Of a DNA stretch of 64,000 bases, positions 6,490-18,759 are shown piece by piece. The notes beneath the pieces were generated by a model. The model had not been told where the DNA came from. It searched no databases and worked only from the letters and a program-made list of their open reading frames with translations. The position numbers and the translations under genes were made by a program. The DNA is taken from contig JAQJVL010002212.1 of the NCBI GenBank assembly GCA_035578905.1, forward strand, positions 1 through 64,000, in the 5' to 3' direction. Positions within the stretch are counted from its first letter, which is position 1. The number at the start of each line of letters is the position of its first letter. The DNA is from Stictocephala bisonia (lineage: Eukaryota; Arthropoda; Insecta; Hemiptera; Membracidae).

Positions 6490-6742
6490 CAAAATCAAAG
6501 TCAATCAAAATTAAATCAAAATTAATCAAAGCCCATTAAAAATCAATCAAAATCAATCAAAATCAATCAAAGCCCATTAAAAATCAATCAAAATCAATCA
6601 AAATCAAATCAAAGCTCATTAAAAATCAATCAAAATCAATCAAAATCAATCAAAGCCCATTAAAAATCAATCAAAATCAATCAAAATCAAATCAAAGCTC
6701 ATTAAAAATCAATCAAAATCAATCAAAATCAAATCAAAGTCC
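6490..6742 (+). repeat. 41/42-bp tandem array (AAATCAATC-rich)
   Basis: Junction words GCCCATT or GCTCATT occur at 6531, 6572, 6614, 6655 and 6697, then the array ends at AAAGTCCCC. The alternation of GCCC (41 bp) and GCTC (42 bp) units shows a higher-order period of about 83 bp. Inside each unit AAAATCAATC is itself repeated. Confidence 0.9.
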
Positions 6743-7760
6743 CCCCACCCCCGACCTGCTCATGGGACGAAAACTCCTCACGGGACGGCGTGAACTTCCC
6801 ACTTACCCTCTACTAGTTATAAAGTAATTGTTAATAAATATAAATGTATATCATAAATATGTAATTTTAATAAGTAGAAAGGAACACAATAAACACTAGT
6901 TCAAAATCAAAGGGTTTAGTAGTATTAAAACTTAAATTACAAAAAACAATAATCTGTGAAATTAAAACATATTATTAAATTGTTAAGGTGCATTTCTTTT
7001 AAACCTTAAGTCAATAATTATTTAAAAATTAGAATTACTATAAAAACTTGATAAATCATTACAGTATGAATATATCATTTTAATTTTAAGGTTAAAATAT
7101 ATTTTAAGTTTAATTCATAATAAAATAAATCAATAATATGTAAGACACGTATTAAAATATAAGGTCTACACTACCTAGTCTACACTACTCACCTGATAAA
7201 AATGTATTGATGTAGCTAATTTTCAAACGTGAAAACAGCCATAAGGATCATTGCTGTCTTCTTATCTATAACAAATTATGCTTAAATTAACATAAAAGTA
7301 TGTTTTTAAAGACCAATAAGCATTATACCGTTAATATATAGGAAACATATTATCAATGCGTTGCTTTTAATATTAGATATAAAAATATATTAGTAGTGAT
7401 AATTTTTTTTTATAGCTACCAAAGAAATGAACAAAAATTATATGATAGCGATTGGTTTGACTCTCGTTTGTCTACATTTTAATAATATATGTACTAATGT
7501 GAACCAGCGTAGGAATATAAATAATAAGATATTGTTTAGATGAAATATATTAAGCCATGTCAATAACAATTCATGAAAAATAAGAAATGATAGGCAAAAA
7601 GAACGAAGAAAAATATTTCATTTAAATTAGCAACTAAAACTTAAATCTATAAAAATGGTGGTATTTATATTAAAAGGGGTTTTGAGATTCTTTTGCATAT
7701 TTTTTTCATACTTGATAAATAGCTAAGAAACAAGAATAACGTACTATTTTACGTGTATTT
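6743..7760. other. C-rich junction then AT-rich unannotated DNA
   Basis: A short C-rich stretch (6740-6820) contains CATGGGACG and CACGGGACG, a small duplicated motif. Beyond it the sequence is AT-rich with no recognised gene or repeat. Confidence 0.4.
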
Positions 7761-7764
7761 AATA

Positions 7765-7815
7765 CCACTGTACGTATAAGGGTGGGCGAGTGGATGTTAT
7801 GTGTTTAGATTAGGT
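7765..7815 (+). repeat. Single unit of the dispersed 36-bp minisatellite
   Basis: AATACCACTGTACGTATAAG followed by GGTGGGCGAGTGG is one unit of the minisatellite seen at seven other sites. It is followed by TAGATTAGGTTT, resembling the TTAGGTT junction seen at larger arrays. Confidence 0.7.
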
Positions 7816-8061
7816 TTCGTGGTTTTTGAAAGTTTTAGAATGAGAAACAAAAAACAGTTTTACCTCTTGTGAAGTGTATGTATTACGTCAGTACATGAGT
7901 ATCCACAGTGACATTGAAAGTTGTAGCTTATGAAGCCTCTAATATGATTTAACAAATTCAATTTGGTGTTTCATTTTTTTGTAAAAAAATTTTAGATAGA
8001 AAAACACTATAATAAAGCTACACATCACTAGGTTGAATAATTTAAAATATGTAGACTTACA

Positions 8062-8120
8062 GTTATATATAGTAGACACATAACTAAGTTTTTCTTAGTT
8101 ATGTGTCTACTATATATAAC
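8062..8120 (+). repeat. Perfect 27-bp inverted repeat
   Basis: Arms 8062-8088 and 8094-8120 are perfectly complementary around TTTTT; the core is GTAGACACATAACTAAG. The right arm touches the first base of a minisatellite array in reverse orientation. Confidence 0.95.
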
Positions 8121-8257
8121 CCGCCCACCCGTACACGTACAGTGGTATTGACCCACCCACCCACCCGTACACATACAGTGGTATTAACCCACCCGCCCAC
8201 TCTTACATTTACAGTGGTATTGACCCACCCGCCCACTCGTAAACGTACAGTGGTACT
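8121..8257 (-). repeat. 36-bp minisatellite array, reverse orientation
   Basis: Four units with AGTGGTAT at 8141, 8177, 8213 and 8249, an exact 36-bp spacing. The units read CCCACCCGCCCAC...ACGTACAGTGGTATTGA, the reverse complement of the arrays elsewhere. Confidence 0.9.
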
Positions 8258-8521
8258 AAATATATATAAATGATACATTTATATACATTTAGGTTTCTAT
8301 CATAAAATTATGTTGAATGATTCGGAATAGGAAGATTTTGACGGGATTGCAATGTATTTATTAGAAGGCATTTGGTCCACTAGAATTTTCAAAGATTTCT
8401 TATAAAATGTTATAGTATCTAAATTGTAATAAACTGATGGAAATGTTAACAATTTATACGTGGAAAATTGAACTACAAGATTGACATTTTCAGAAACCAA
8501 AATTTGTTCTGGTTGTTATCT
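8258..8521. other. Spacer between inverted minisatellite arrays
   Basis: AT-rich spacer of about 265 bp separating two minisatellite arrays in opposite orientation. No gene is recognised; a 66-codon minus frame (8300-8500) has no coding character. Confidence 0.4.
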
Positions 8522-8665
8522 TAATACCACTGACCGTATATGGATGGGCGGGTGGTTCAATACCACCTTACGTGTATGGGTGAGTGGATGGGTCAATACC
8601 ACAGTACGTGTATGGGTGGGTGGGTTAATACCAGCGTACGTGTGTGGGTTAGGTTAGGTTTTACA
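8522..8665 (+). repeat. 36-bp minisatellite array ending in GGTTAGGTTAGGTT
   Basis: Four units with ATACCA at 8524, 8560, 8596 and 8628 (one unit lost 4 bp). The array stops directly in GGGTTAGGTTAGGTTTT, a TTAGG-like junction also found at the end of the 22.7-kb array. Confidence 0.9.
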
Positions 8666-8889
8666 CTATGCATCATGCCTTATCTGAAAACCCCATCCCT
8701 AAATTACATAGCACCTGAAAGGGGAAGGGGGTTTTTCGGCAGAGTTATACACCATTACGATGGACGATAGATTATGTTTTTCTAGGGGAAGAATAGAGTT
8801 AATCATTAAAAAGAGGAAAAACGGGAAATATTTTGTCTGTTAATATAACGGTGTGGGTACTCAGTTTGAACGTAATTTTCATGACTGCA

Positions 8890-9115
8890 AATATTACTAA
8901 TAAAACATGTTAGCGCTTTAAACTCGTCAATTTTAGTAAGGTTACGTTTTGTAAAGCTATAGCTAGGTTATTTGAGCCTATGTTACGTTAGGTTTTGGTT
9001 TATAAAGTTAGGTAGGTTAACACAACCAAACCTAATGTAACCTAAACAAACCTAAAAAAAATAAAACCATAACATAACCTCGAAAAACCTAACATATCCT
9101 AACCAATGAATGTCC
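8890..9115. repeat. Inverted TTAGGTT / AACCTAA block
   Basis: The left half carries several AGGTTA-type motifs and the right half several TAACCT/AACCTAAC motifs, so the block is roughly a foldback of degenerate TTAGG-like repeats. A similar block lies at 47,090-47,345. It may be a MITE family or interstitial telomere-like sequence. Confidence 0.5.
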
Positions 9116-10344
9116 AACCTAGCCCTATCCTGCGTTACTCTTCTGAGATTGGCACATTTCTTTCACTAACTAGCTTAATAGTTCAGTTGATAGAACCTTT
9201 ACATTATCTTGATCAGGACGATAATGTAACGGTATCCGCATCATTACATTTACGAAGATAATTTTCTGTTTTCCACATATTTGTAATTTTCCCGGGTTTT
9301 CCGCTGAAAAGAAAATCATATCCTTTTTTCTTAGGTACGTGCTTACTACGAAATAATTTCAAATGGTCGGCAAGGCCCCTTTCTATACAATTACCACATT
9401 GGGTAATCCCTTGTAAATTTTAAAATAATCTTAAACCAGTAAAATAGTTACGCTTCTAAAGAAATGTGTTCATATGATTGGACAGATGAATTCTCAAGGT
9501 CAACGGTTAATCTTGTTTAGAGGAAGTCCTCAATGCCATTGTCGCAGTTTTAGGATTATTATTGCTATTAACAGAAATACAACAATCCCTTTTAGGCAAC
9601 ACAATACATATAAACGAAAGGCAAAACTAAGAACGTATGTTTTAGTGCTGTGTATTTAAAATATACTCCAAATGCAAAACTACGCTACTTTTATAATTTT
9701 AATTAAATCTTGTTAGCCTAATAATGTGTTTTTATTTTTTTATTTTAATTATTTTATTTATTTTAATTTCTTTACTTATTTTACTTGTCTGAAAATTATT
9801 CTTTTTACGTAAATTACTCAAACACAGCTAGCTTTTGAAACTATTAAAATCATTGTAGTTCAATCGTAGAAAACATTGTTTATCATTTACTCTCACAAAG
9901 AGATATTGACTGTGATAAATGAACATCACTTCTCAGTATTTTAACTGAAACGAGAACCCAGTATACAAATCAACCAATTTCACTAACGAAGCTTTCAACT
10001 TTAATTAAGTTTTCTGTATTTCTCAGCACTTCTGGATATTTGCTGTTTTACTTTACTAAATGACTTTTAATTTATTGGCAATGTCTTAAGAACTATTTAT
10101 TTAAAAATACACTACTACCAAAAATTATAATATAAATAGTAGTTTATGTATTTAAGAACTGTGATTTTGAATACTACGTTGTGTTAAAAAGCATGGAATG
10201 AACATTTTGTTACAAGTCCACGTATGATTGTAAAAAAAATTTTAAAAATAATATTTTATTTTAAGATTTCTTTTAAAATATACAATTTGAATTCCTAATT
10301 AATTTGTTTTTACTCCATTTACACCTGGTAAGTAATTGAAATGT
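9116..10344. other. AT-rich, no gene recognised
   Basis: A 61-codon plus frame at 9474-9659 has no coding character and no flanking signals. A T/A-rich low-complexity run lies at 9,728-9,785. Confidence 0.4.
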
Positions 10345-10349
10345 GACCA

Positions 10350-10395
10350 TGAATGTCACACAACACAAATATATTCCAATATACGTACTGGTATT
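10350..10395 (+). repeat. Degenerate end of the foldback/MITE family
   Basis: GTCACACAACACAAATATAT matches the left terminal repeat of the elements at 33.8 and 56.0 kb; the rest of the element is missing or too diverged. Confidence 0.5.
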
Positions 10396-10758
10396 ATAGT
10401 AATCGATATCCGTAAACCATATTTATCTTCTTAAAATCAGAGAGATATACTAAAGAATAAAACTAGTGTTCATACACGCAAAGTTTATGTTAGGCTGTTA
10501 GGAAACTACTTGTTAGCCTGATAAAATAAAATCGTAACAGTTGGGTAAAAACTAAATTAAAAAAAAGTTACTGGTGGATTCAAATTGGTTCGTTACTAAA
10601 GTGTTGTGTAATCTTCTTCTTATTTGATGAAAAGGATACGTGAAAATAATGTCAGAATATAAATGGACTAGCCCATTCGTAAGCTCATTTCTTTATTTTT
10701 TTTATCGTTTACGACTTAGGATAAGCTTAATCTGTTATTATAATATATACAATTGCCA

Positions 10759-11015
10759 TAGTTGTAGACATTCTAAGGGATAGGTTTTATTCTCGGCACT
10801 CTTAATACCGACATGGTGACAGATCAATAGTGGCGGTCGACATGGACCGAAGTCTGGAATGTCCATTTCGGGTAGTCAAATTCCCGTTGTTGAGTACGAA
10901 AGAGAAATGACTATGAGGCTTGTCAATTAGTAGAAAAATAGAAAAATACTACTTGGTTTGGAGTCAACGTAAAGAAAAAGGTCCCTTAGTATTCCTAGGT
11001 ACTCATTCGGCCATC
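10759..11015 (+). repeat. Dispersed 300-360 bp family, copy A
   Basis: It shares the ordered blocks ATAGGTT..TATTCTCGG, CTCTTAATACCGACA, AAGTCTGGAATGTCCAT, GGGTAGTCAA and GGCTTGTCAATTAG with copies at 34.7, 37.2, 49.5 and 62.7 kb. It is diverged but collinear; the 3' third is poorly preserved. Confidence 0.75.
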
Positions 11016-12454
11016 ATATGATTTGTGTCTTAGTAATAAATAAATATTGAGATAATATCAAAATTTCACCCCTAAAAACTTTGAAAATAACAAGAAATAA
11101 TTTGTAATATTTTGGTAACTAAGTGAAAATCTATAGTCTTATTACTGTAATTTATTTTTGTATAACCTAATATAAAATCATCCTTTACTATTACTTTTGA
11201 AAATACTGTACAAAAAATATTATATATTAGGCCTATATATACATTTTTTTAAATGAAAACTGTAAAAATTACCAGTCGGATTCCCATTTATACTTTTTTG
11301 GTATAGCTCAAAAACTAGAATATAATATGATCAAGGCCATCCAACAATACTATTAGTTATTTTATTTAATTTGTAAAGTATTTTCTATCAAGATTACGGG
11401 TGGATGTTCTTGGATTCCATTTCGATTTTAATTACTTGTTATATACTCAAGTACACTTAAAACTGAATATAATAATTACTTAATATTACCATATTGTTAT
11501 ACAGTGTATTTCAATAACTACTGAATACCTTATGTGGCAAATTTCATACAATATAAATACTAAAAATAATTTTATTAAATAAAAAGTGTACAGAAATAAA
11601 ATTGTAAATGTGTATAAAAACGCAATAAATGCTTTACATATCAAGAAAACTCTGTTCCATGTAAGGGAGTAGACGATAATATTGTATTATGTTACCAGGT
11701 TACCGTTACATTTGACGAAACGAGATTTCTTACCTTTCTCAATTTGATGTATAAACACGTGACATCTCGTGAAAATGCTTTTAAATGTAAGAATGTGTAA
11801 AGATGGTTGTGCTTTATTTCGTGTCTTAGTAACAGTGGTATATCACGTATGACTATATTATAGTTCTACTTGTCCTTTCTATGCCAATAAAATGTCATTT
11901 TACTGTGTGCAAATATTATTAATCGACAACGGCTCAAATCCATTTGGAAATTTTTCATCTGGACCTTCTGATAACTTAACTGTTGAAACTCTGCATTGAG
12001 ATTAGAACTGTTATCCACTTATACGGCTGGAAACTTAATAATTATACATGTTTTATGTTAAATTTATAACTTTATATTTTATAACTAGAAAATATTGTTT
12101 TATAAAGTAATTATGGAGGTACCCTATAGAAAGTAAATGAATTAACAAAATTATGACATTAAAATAATACAAAACAATCAATTTGATTATCTAGCCCTAA
12201 GTGGCAACCAGCCAACTTTTAAGTTAAGATTCCCTTCATTTTAAATTTAATATAATTTAAAACTTACTGTATAGTTTTTGATACATGTACTTGAGATATT
12301 GCTGTACCTATTTATACATTATTGACTAAATTTTATGAATTATTTTAAACTTTAAACTCAATCCTACATCCAATACTGATTATTAAATGTAGGTGATTTC
12401 TCAAATTTGTTGAATATTTGTAAAAATTAAATAGTCCATTTGTTTAAGTAAAAG
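11016..12454. other. AT-rich, no gene recognised
   Basis: No coding frame, hairpin or recognised repeat is seen in this stretch. Confidence 0.4.
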
Positions 12455-12530
12455 AAATAGCCCTTTCTGAGCTATGTTGAACACAGTTAGTAACAAGACT
12501 ACATAGGCCATCCATACTCATCCCAAGAAT
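12455..12530 (+). repeat. 3' end fragment of the dispersed family
   Basis: CCCTTTCTGAGCTATGTTGA and AGTTAGTAACAAGACTACA match the 3' end of copies D and E (CCTTTCTATGCTAAG... ATAGTAACAATGACTACA). The 5' part is absent. Confidence 0.55.
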
Positions 12531-12564
12531 TACTTATACAAATAAAAATGTATAAGTAGTTCTT
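12525..12564 (+). repeat. 16-bp stem-loop
   Basis: AAGAATTACTTATACA (12525-12540) pairs with TGTATAAGTAGTTCTT (12549-12564) with one mismatch and an eight-base loop. It adjoins the family fragment above. Confidence 0.6.
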
Positions 12565-12954
12565 AATACGGGCAGGCTCATCGGGTATCTAATTTTTATA
12601 ATAATAATAAAGGCTAATAAAATGTATTCCCTAAAAGTACTAATAATAATAACAAATCAATACACTGGTACTTGCCAATCAGATCTTTTGTTACTAATCA
12701 CCAATTGAACAATATAACTTAGGTGGTTGCAATCTGACATTAGAGGTTACATTGGTGACAATGTAAAGAAAAATAACAAATTCACACATGTAATGTTCAC
12801 GAGGGTATTGATTGACGGACAATTACGCTAGTAGAAGTGCCATTTGTTTATTTATACAACGATTAAATACTAAAATACTTAAGTGGCTAAAAGTTGTAAC
12901 ATAATTAAACTTCTTTGTAAGTAAATTAGTGTTTAGTAAATATATTTAAGACTT

Positions 12955-13145
12955 AACAATATGTTGTACAGAAACTCGCTCCCTTCAAGGTACCTAGTAA
13001 TCCGATTAACCAACTCGAGATGGGATTCAGATCCGCTTTCAACTTGTAAGTAAATCCGTTTCTGATAAAACATGTTTCGTGCTTCGTAAAGAATAATAAC
13101 GTGTCCCGACTCTTGTTCAATATAACACCTGTGTGGATGCATTAT
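12955..13145. repeat. Possible old dispersed repeat (copies at 14.76 and 21.54 kb)
   Basis: GATTAACCAACTCGAGATGG resembles GATTAACCGACTTGAGATGG at 21,550, and GATTCAGATCCGCTTTCAAC and following bases resemble 14,758-14,825. The similarity is short and diverged. A 69-codon minus frame lies here (12933-13142) without other coding evidence. Confidence 0.35.
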
Positions 13146-13149
13146 TTAT

Positions 13150-14370
13150 GAACATAAGCCGGTGTGAAGTTTATTATTTTATTACTGAATTTCTCTTTAA
13201 TCCTCATATTCCTTATCATATGAGTTTATCTTACATATGGTGTCAGATGTCAGTATGAAGATGATTTTTTTTTCAAAGTATAGTAATGTATCTTTTGTTA
13301 AGTAAAATATTTTAGATTTTTTTCACTAAATGTACTTTTTTTAAAGAGGCAAATTGAAAATGCCGTTTGATAATGAACTAACGTACAATTTAAAATTGGT
13401 ACAAAAACAAAAATTTAAAGCAATCTTTCAGGTAGTTAATTATTCGTTAGTAATTACTAATAGTTATTAGGAAATACCACTAGATTTAATATAAAGGGTG
13501 GAAAACAAGTATGGAAACGGTTTAACACATTTTGTATGACTTCACTTATAAAAGTGAAATCTTGTACATGGTCATTGTCACAAATAACATACCTTTTGAC
13601 ACCGTTAGAGAGATTTTATATTTTCAGGGAGTTGAAAATACAGCCCATGAGGAGTTGAACGAAAATCTTCAACGTAAGTCTAAGTCGAGTTTGGTATAAA
13701 ATTAAATATTTATTCAAGAGAAATTAATTCCCGTAAACTGGACTTCGAAAGGTTTAAATTTTTCAGAGTAATTTTAAATTCAAAGTACCTATTTTTAAGA
13801 ATATTACTTCTCCACAGTTTATGTTTTAAGTAAATGTTTCCGATTAAAACTATACTTTACGGAACATAATAATAAAAAAAAAAACCAAATTAAAATAAAT
13901 TATAAAATTATCTATATGTTGTTATGAAAGCGTTTACACATTCTTCCATCCTGTACATTAGGGTTATTACCGACATTTATATTACCGACATTCGTAATGT
14001 ATTGCTTTAGCATTGTAAACCTTTACAAAATAATAGTCATGAAAATTACCGATATAGGCCAAATTTGGATTTCCTTCCATATATAACAAAATGTTAAACT
14101 ACTTTAATTCCACGACTTATCAGTAGAAAAATAATTATATATCTGTAATTAATGTAAGCACATGTAAACATGATTAAACAAACACCAAGAAAACTGTTTT
14201 TAAATAATCTTCTTTACGAATGTTTACTGTTCGATTTTTTAAAATATAAAATACTGTGGTCATCAGTTACGATTAGAGTGATTCTTTCAGAAATAACGTA
14301 GGAAAACTAAATAACGTAGCTTAAATTTGTTGTTTAATTCAAAACGTTCACTTTATATTCATCTAAATGG
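13150..14370. other. AT-rich, no gene recognised
   Basis: No coding frame or repeat copy is identified here. Confidence 0.4.

Positions 14371-14373
<3 letters not shown>

Positions 14374-14405
<32 letters not shown>
14374..14405 (-). repeat. Poly(T) tract of 32 bases
   Basis: An uninterrupted run of about 32 T. Read on the minus strand it could be the poly(A) tail of a retroposed sequence lying to its right (14,406-14,600), but no family is recognised there. Confidence 0.7.
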
Positions 14406-14406
<1 letters not shown>

Positions 14407-15595
14407 AGGACATATCAATTCAAGGTAGTCCCTGAATATGGAAGTAACAAGTGACTTATCTAATTACTACCTCAAGTCTACAGACATTTTTGTGATGAAA
14501 CGAGTTACCATGAATTTCTTGTATCTTATAAATGAGCCCATTAAATTACAAGAAAAAAGGAGTTTAGTTAAAACTTTGATGGTTATTTACACTTGCGATC
14601 ATCTTACAAATTAGAAGAAGAAATTTAGTTTAACTATGACTATCGTAATATTTAGATTTATTACGATACGTCGTATCGTTCTCTTAATACATTTTAATTA
14701 AAACATACATCTTAAGTTAGGGTATTTGCTAATCTAAAATTACAAGCTTAAGACAGGATTCAGACACGTGTCTAACTACTTCTAAGTAACATCTTCTTTG
14801 AGAAACGTATTTCACACTTCAAGAGCGTAAACTTTACCTTAAAGGGTTTTATAATATGACCTAGAATAACTATACAGGTTGTAATTAAAAAATTGTAGTT
14901 GTTTTTATGATATAAATACACATAATGACAATATTCTTCATTTCGATTTACTTATTTGATTTAACCAACTTGATATTACTTTAAAACTTAAGTAGTATTA
15001 TTCAAAATATTCGGGTTAAAATTTTAGTATACGAAATAACAAAATATTTAATAAAAGTTGGAAGGTGAATCATTAAAAACACAATTATTTAATTCTAAAT
15101 GACTGGAGTAATTGAACTTTCAATACTGTTCAATCAATACACCTAGGTAATAGCTTAGTGAAATGTTACAAAAAACATACTTTGTGTATGTATAGACAAT
15201 GTGCATAAAAATTACTTTTACTTCTTCAGGGTGTTCGATGGTAAATTTATTTTGAATACAACTATTAGTATCTGTGTAAATAATAATTTGCAAAGGGGAA
15301 AAATTCTGAAAATGTCTATATGGAGATATAGCTGCCCAAAGTGACTGACTTGATATTTTTGATGCTTAACTCATAAACAGACCGTGTGATATATTTCATT
15401 CCACTTTGAGAATATAGTGGACAAAATGTACTAACTAACCTAGTAAATAGTAAATCTAAAAAAAAAATATATTTTTAATCGTTACCAATTATTTTTCAAT
15501 AATATTTGTTAAGATTTTGAGTTGAAATTTGTACAATCATCTTTGGATAAAAAATTAGATTATTAATGAACGTATAAAACTAATTACTAGAGTTT
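14406..15595. other. AT-rich, no gene recognised
   Basis: It contains the weak repeat segment near 14,758-14,825. Otherwise nothing is recognised. Confidence 0.4.
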
Positions 15596-15599
15596 ACTA

Positions 15600-16085
15600 T
15601 AAATGAGGGAGTTATGTCCATTTGTCAAATTTGTCGGGCGTGGCAGTTGGGGGCTATGAAGGGAGTTAGGGGAGGGGAATACATTGCTTCTTCGTTAGCG
15701 AGTCAGGATCTTTACTACTCTGAGCTGCAGTTGCGATAAAATCTTTAACTAAATTCATGAGAACGCTGAACTGGACGCCCGGATAAACACCCATAATGGT
15801 AATTGGACACGTCCTCTATGGATGTTTTGGATGAGTGTATAAAGCAAAATAAATGGTAAGATTCATGTTTACGTTTTATTTTTGAGGTACTGTTTTCACT
15901 GAAAGGGAGATCTGGTGGCCGACCGATCAAAGGCCTCAGGACCTTGATCCCGAGTTAGAGATAACGCAGGAAGAAATCCTGGTCTAAACAAGGGGTTTAG
16001 GAAATTACTTGTTCTCCTTCTATTTTTAGACTAAAAGAATTCCCTAGACAAAGCAATGGTCCTCGAAGAATGGACAGATTAGTGT
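15600..16085. other. GC-elevated island of unknown origin
   Basis: The composition rises sharply over about 480 bp compared with flanking DNA. Neither strand has a long convincing frame. A minus frame of 61 codons (15745-15930) and a short plus frame at about 15,920-15,985 (QDLDPELEITQEEILV) look weakly protein-like. It could be a decayed retroposon fragment, but no motif allows assignment. Confidence 0.4.
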
Positions 16086-17210
16086 TAAAAATTACATGGA
16101 ACATCCTAAAAAAATCAATTCAACACTTAATTATAATATATATTAGTGATATAAGGGAGTCCAACATATATTAGAGTGCAGGTACAGTAATTAGTGCTTA
16201 ACATAGTAAAGTTGTCTATTTAGGTCAAAACTATGCTATTTAAACCTGCTATAATTAATGGACTATGCTAAGTATAATAAAGTGTAACTATACTGTACCA
16301 ACACTAAAACTTAATTTTTTAATGGACTTACTTAAGATTTTCTATCATATATACTGTGAAAATGAGACGTTTTGAATACAGAAATAACTTAATGTCAAAT
16401 CGAACTATTGTTACATACCATATTGATATATTGAAGTCATATAAGTGTATATTTTCATATAGCACTATTTAAAAGCCACCCACAATTACTCGTATATCAA
16501 CTGCATTTATTATCAGAGCTACTTTAAAGTAAATTGTATGTAAAGTACTTTTCGTAGGAATACAATTCAATTATAAATCAGTCCTTTAAATTTGTCTAAT
16601 AATCTAATAAATTTTATATTTTAACAACTTTTTTTAAATTATTCCTTAGGTCATTAAAGAGTAGATGCGTTGACTTAATTTAAAAGTTATAATTGACTAG
16701 AGAAGATTATTAAAAGACCTTTTTGTGCCTATGAGATTATTTAGCTAGCCCTTTATTAAACATTTAAAACACTTCCAATTTAGGTTTTTATGAAACGTTA
16801 TTTCTATGAAGGTTTTATAATAACCCATCCTAAAAAGAAATTATATTCTAAACCATTTTAAATTTAAGTTTCATTTTAAATATCGGGAAGGATACCATAA
16901 CAGTGCACAACAGTTATGCTGTTATATGTTACAAACAACGTAATTTACTAAAGTTCTGTTACGATGAAAACTATCAGTGTGCTGCGTATTAAAATCACCT
17001 AGTTTGGTATACAAATAGATATATAAAGTATATTAACCTATTTGATTCCATTTACAATTCTTAACATATTCTTAAAGAATTGGTAAAAATATTACTGTTA
17101 ATATACTTGTATATTCGTATTATTTTTAATAATTTAACAAAAAGTGTAAACTATCTACGTTTCAGCTGTTTTATTCTTTTTATAGGTTGACATAGGGTGT
17201 ACGTAGAGAA
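16086..17210. other. AT-rich, no gene recognised
   Basis: No supportable feature in this stretch. Confidence 0.4.
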
Positions 17211-17211
17211 G

Positions 17212-17315
17212 GGTGGATCATTATGGATGGATAGATGGGTAAATTACACCGTACGTGTATGGGTGGGTGGAGGGTTCATACCATGGTGAATGGGTGGGAG
17301 CTGCATCAAAACCAC
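17212..17315 (+). repeat. Two degenerate units of the 36-bp minisatellite
   Basis: ACACCGTACGTGTATGGGTG with flanking GGGTGGAGGGTTCATACC matches the minisatellite; the second unit is partial. Confidence 0.7.
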
Positions 17316-17499
17316 CAACGTTAGGTAGATATAATTTAAAACATGGTTATTAAAAATTACTCTCATAACTAATTATTCTTTTTAAAAAATAGTTAAAAAA
17401 TAGTTTACGTAAAATTTAGTATATCCGGTACTAATAAGATTGGTTTTAATAAGAACTGTAGTGCGTAAAAAATAACTAGGTCAGCGTAGACTGTATCAA

Positions 17500-17690
17500 G
17501 ATTTTACGCTGTTAATACACGCAATCACATGACCACTTGTGGCTGATAACTAATTATTATGGGCCTATACAACATTCGCCTCTGGTGACCAGTCACTTCC
17601 GAGATCAGTTGCAGCTGGCTTATCGTAAACCTCAGAACCACTTGTGTGTGACCGGTGCCTAACTAGCCGCAACCTAATGACCGGACGTAT
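17500..17690 (+). repeat. Dispersed GACCAC repeat, copy 1
   Basis: CACATGACCACTTGTGGC, then TATGGGCCTATACAACA, CTGGTGACCAGTCACTTCC and GGCTTATCGTAAAC align in order with 18,765-18,890. A partial third copy lies at 17,960-18,035. Confidence 0.7.
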
Positions 17691-17699
17691 CTACTTTAA

Positions 17700-17925
17700 T
17701 AATGAGTGATGAATGATAGGTAATGAATGATTAATGATGAATGATGGATGATGGATGATAAACAATGAACGATGAATGATGGATGATGGATGATGGGTGA
17801 TGGATGATGAATGATGGATGATGGGTGATGGATGATGAACGGTCAATGATGGATGATATTTTATAATGGATAGTGAATAATGAATAACCAATAATGTACA
17901 GTGAGTAATGAATAACTTACTCTTA
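17700..17925 (+). repeat. ATGATGG simple-repeat tract
   Basis: Imperfect repeats of GATGGATGATG and GAATGATGG over about 220 bp, inserted between two copies of the GACCAC repeat. The low-complexity minus-strand frame it creates is not a gene. Confidence 0.85.
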
Positions 17926-17954
17926 TGACCAAACACAATTGAGAATTTTTATGA

Positions 17955-18040
17955 CTATCTTACTGCAAATGACTACCGGTGGCCGGTGACTAAATAATAT
18001 GGGTATGTAACCATTAGCCCCTATTGACCACTAACATAGA
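17955..18040 (+). repeat. Dispersed GACCAC repeat, partial copy 2
   Basis: GGCCGGTGACTAAATAATAT, then GGGTATGTAACCATTAGCC and TATTGACCACTAAC, align with the middle of the copies at 17.5 and 18.8 kb. Confidence 0.55.
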
Positions 18041-18755
18041 ACAGTAATGGTTTATTACCATTATTTGACTATATCCAATAACTGTAAATCAGGATGGGTA
18101 GGAACTGATTATTTTAGATTTCTGTACAAAGCTTTTATGTATTCTGAAGCAAATGTATCACTAAATATGGCCCAAAACATATAATGAAATATTAACTAGT
18201 TTATCCAGAAGTCTGAAGAGTCATTTGTTAACTATTTCAATATTATTTAATTTAATTTAAAATTAATGAAATTAATGTGTATCATATTAATCTTTTGTAC
18301 GCCTGAAGCAACACTAAAAAAGTTAATTCGTATTTAAAATATACAAATAATTCATATTTCGCTACATTATTGGATATAAGTCAAGTTTTTAGATACTCCA
18401 TAAATCCATGCTCAATTCAATAAAGACATCCTTATTGTTCATAACAACTATTAAGACCAAGCACAAATTCTACACTCATCATCTACTCTCATCCTAATAT
18501 TACATGATCATTCATATTTTCCTTAAAGTATGCAAACATTTGTTTCGGATTCGCACAACTGAGAATAATGATCTTTCAATTGTAACATTACGTTTTTTTT
18601 GACAGTACTTTAAAAGTCAAAGCAGTTTTAGGTTTTAGCTAAACGCTTCTGTTATATGTTAACGTATTAATAAGTAATTTGAGTGATTAGGAACTAAATC
18701 AGTGCAAATTAGGAAACTAGGTCAGATTATCCCGTAACGAGGTAACTACATACAT
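18041..18755. other. AT-rich, no gene recognised
   Basis: No supportable feature in this stretch. Confidence 0.4.
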
Positions 18756-18759
18756 TTAC

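Noticed and set aside
6490..6742. CRISPR-like array
   Set aside because: Units are contiguous with no unique spacers, and the DNA is eukaryotic; the same holds for the other tandem arrays.
8890..9115. True interstitial telomere array
   Set aside because: The TTAGG-like words are degenerate, irregularly spaced and inverted within the block, unlike a head-to-tail telomeric repeat.
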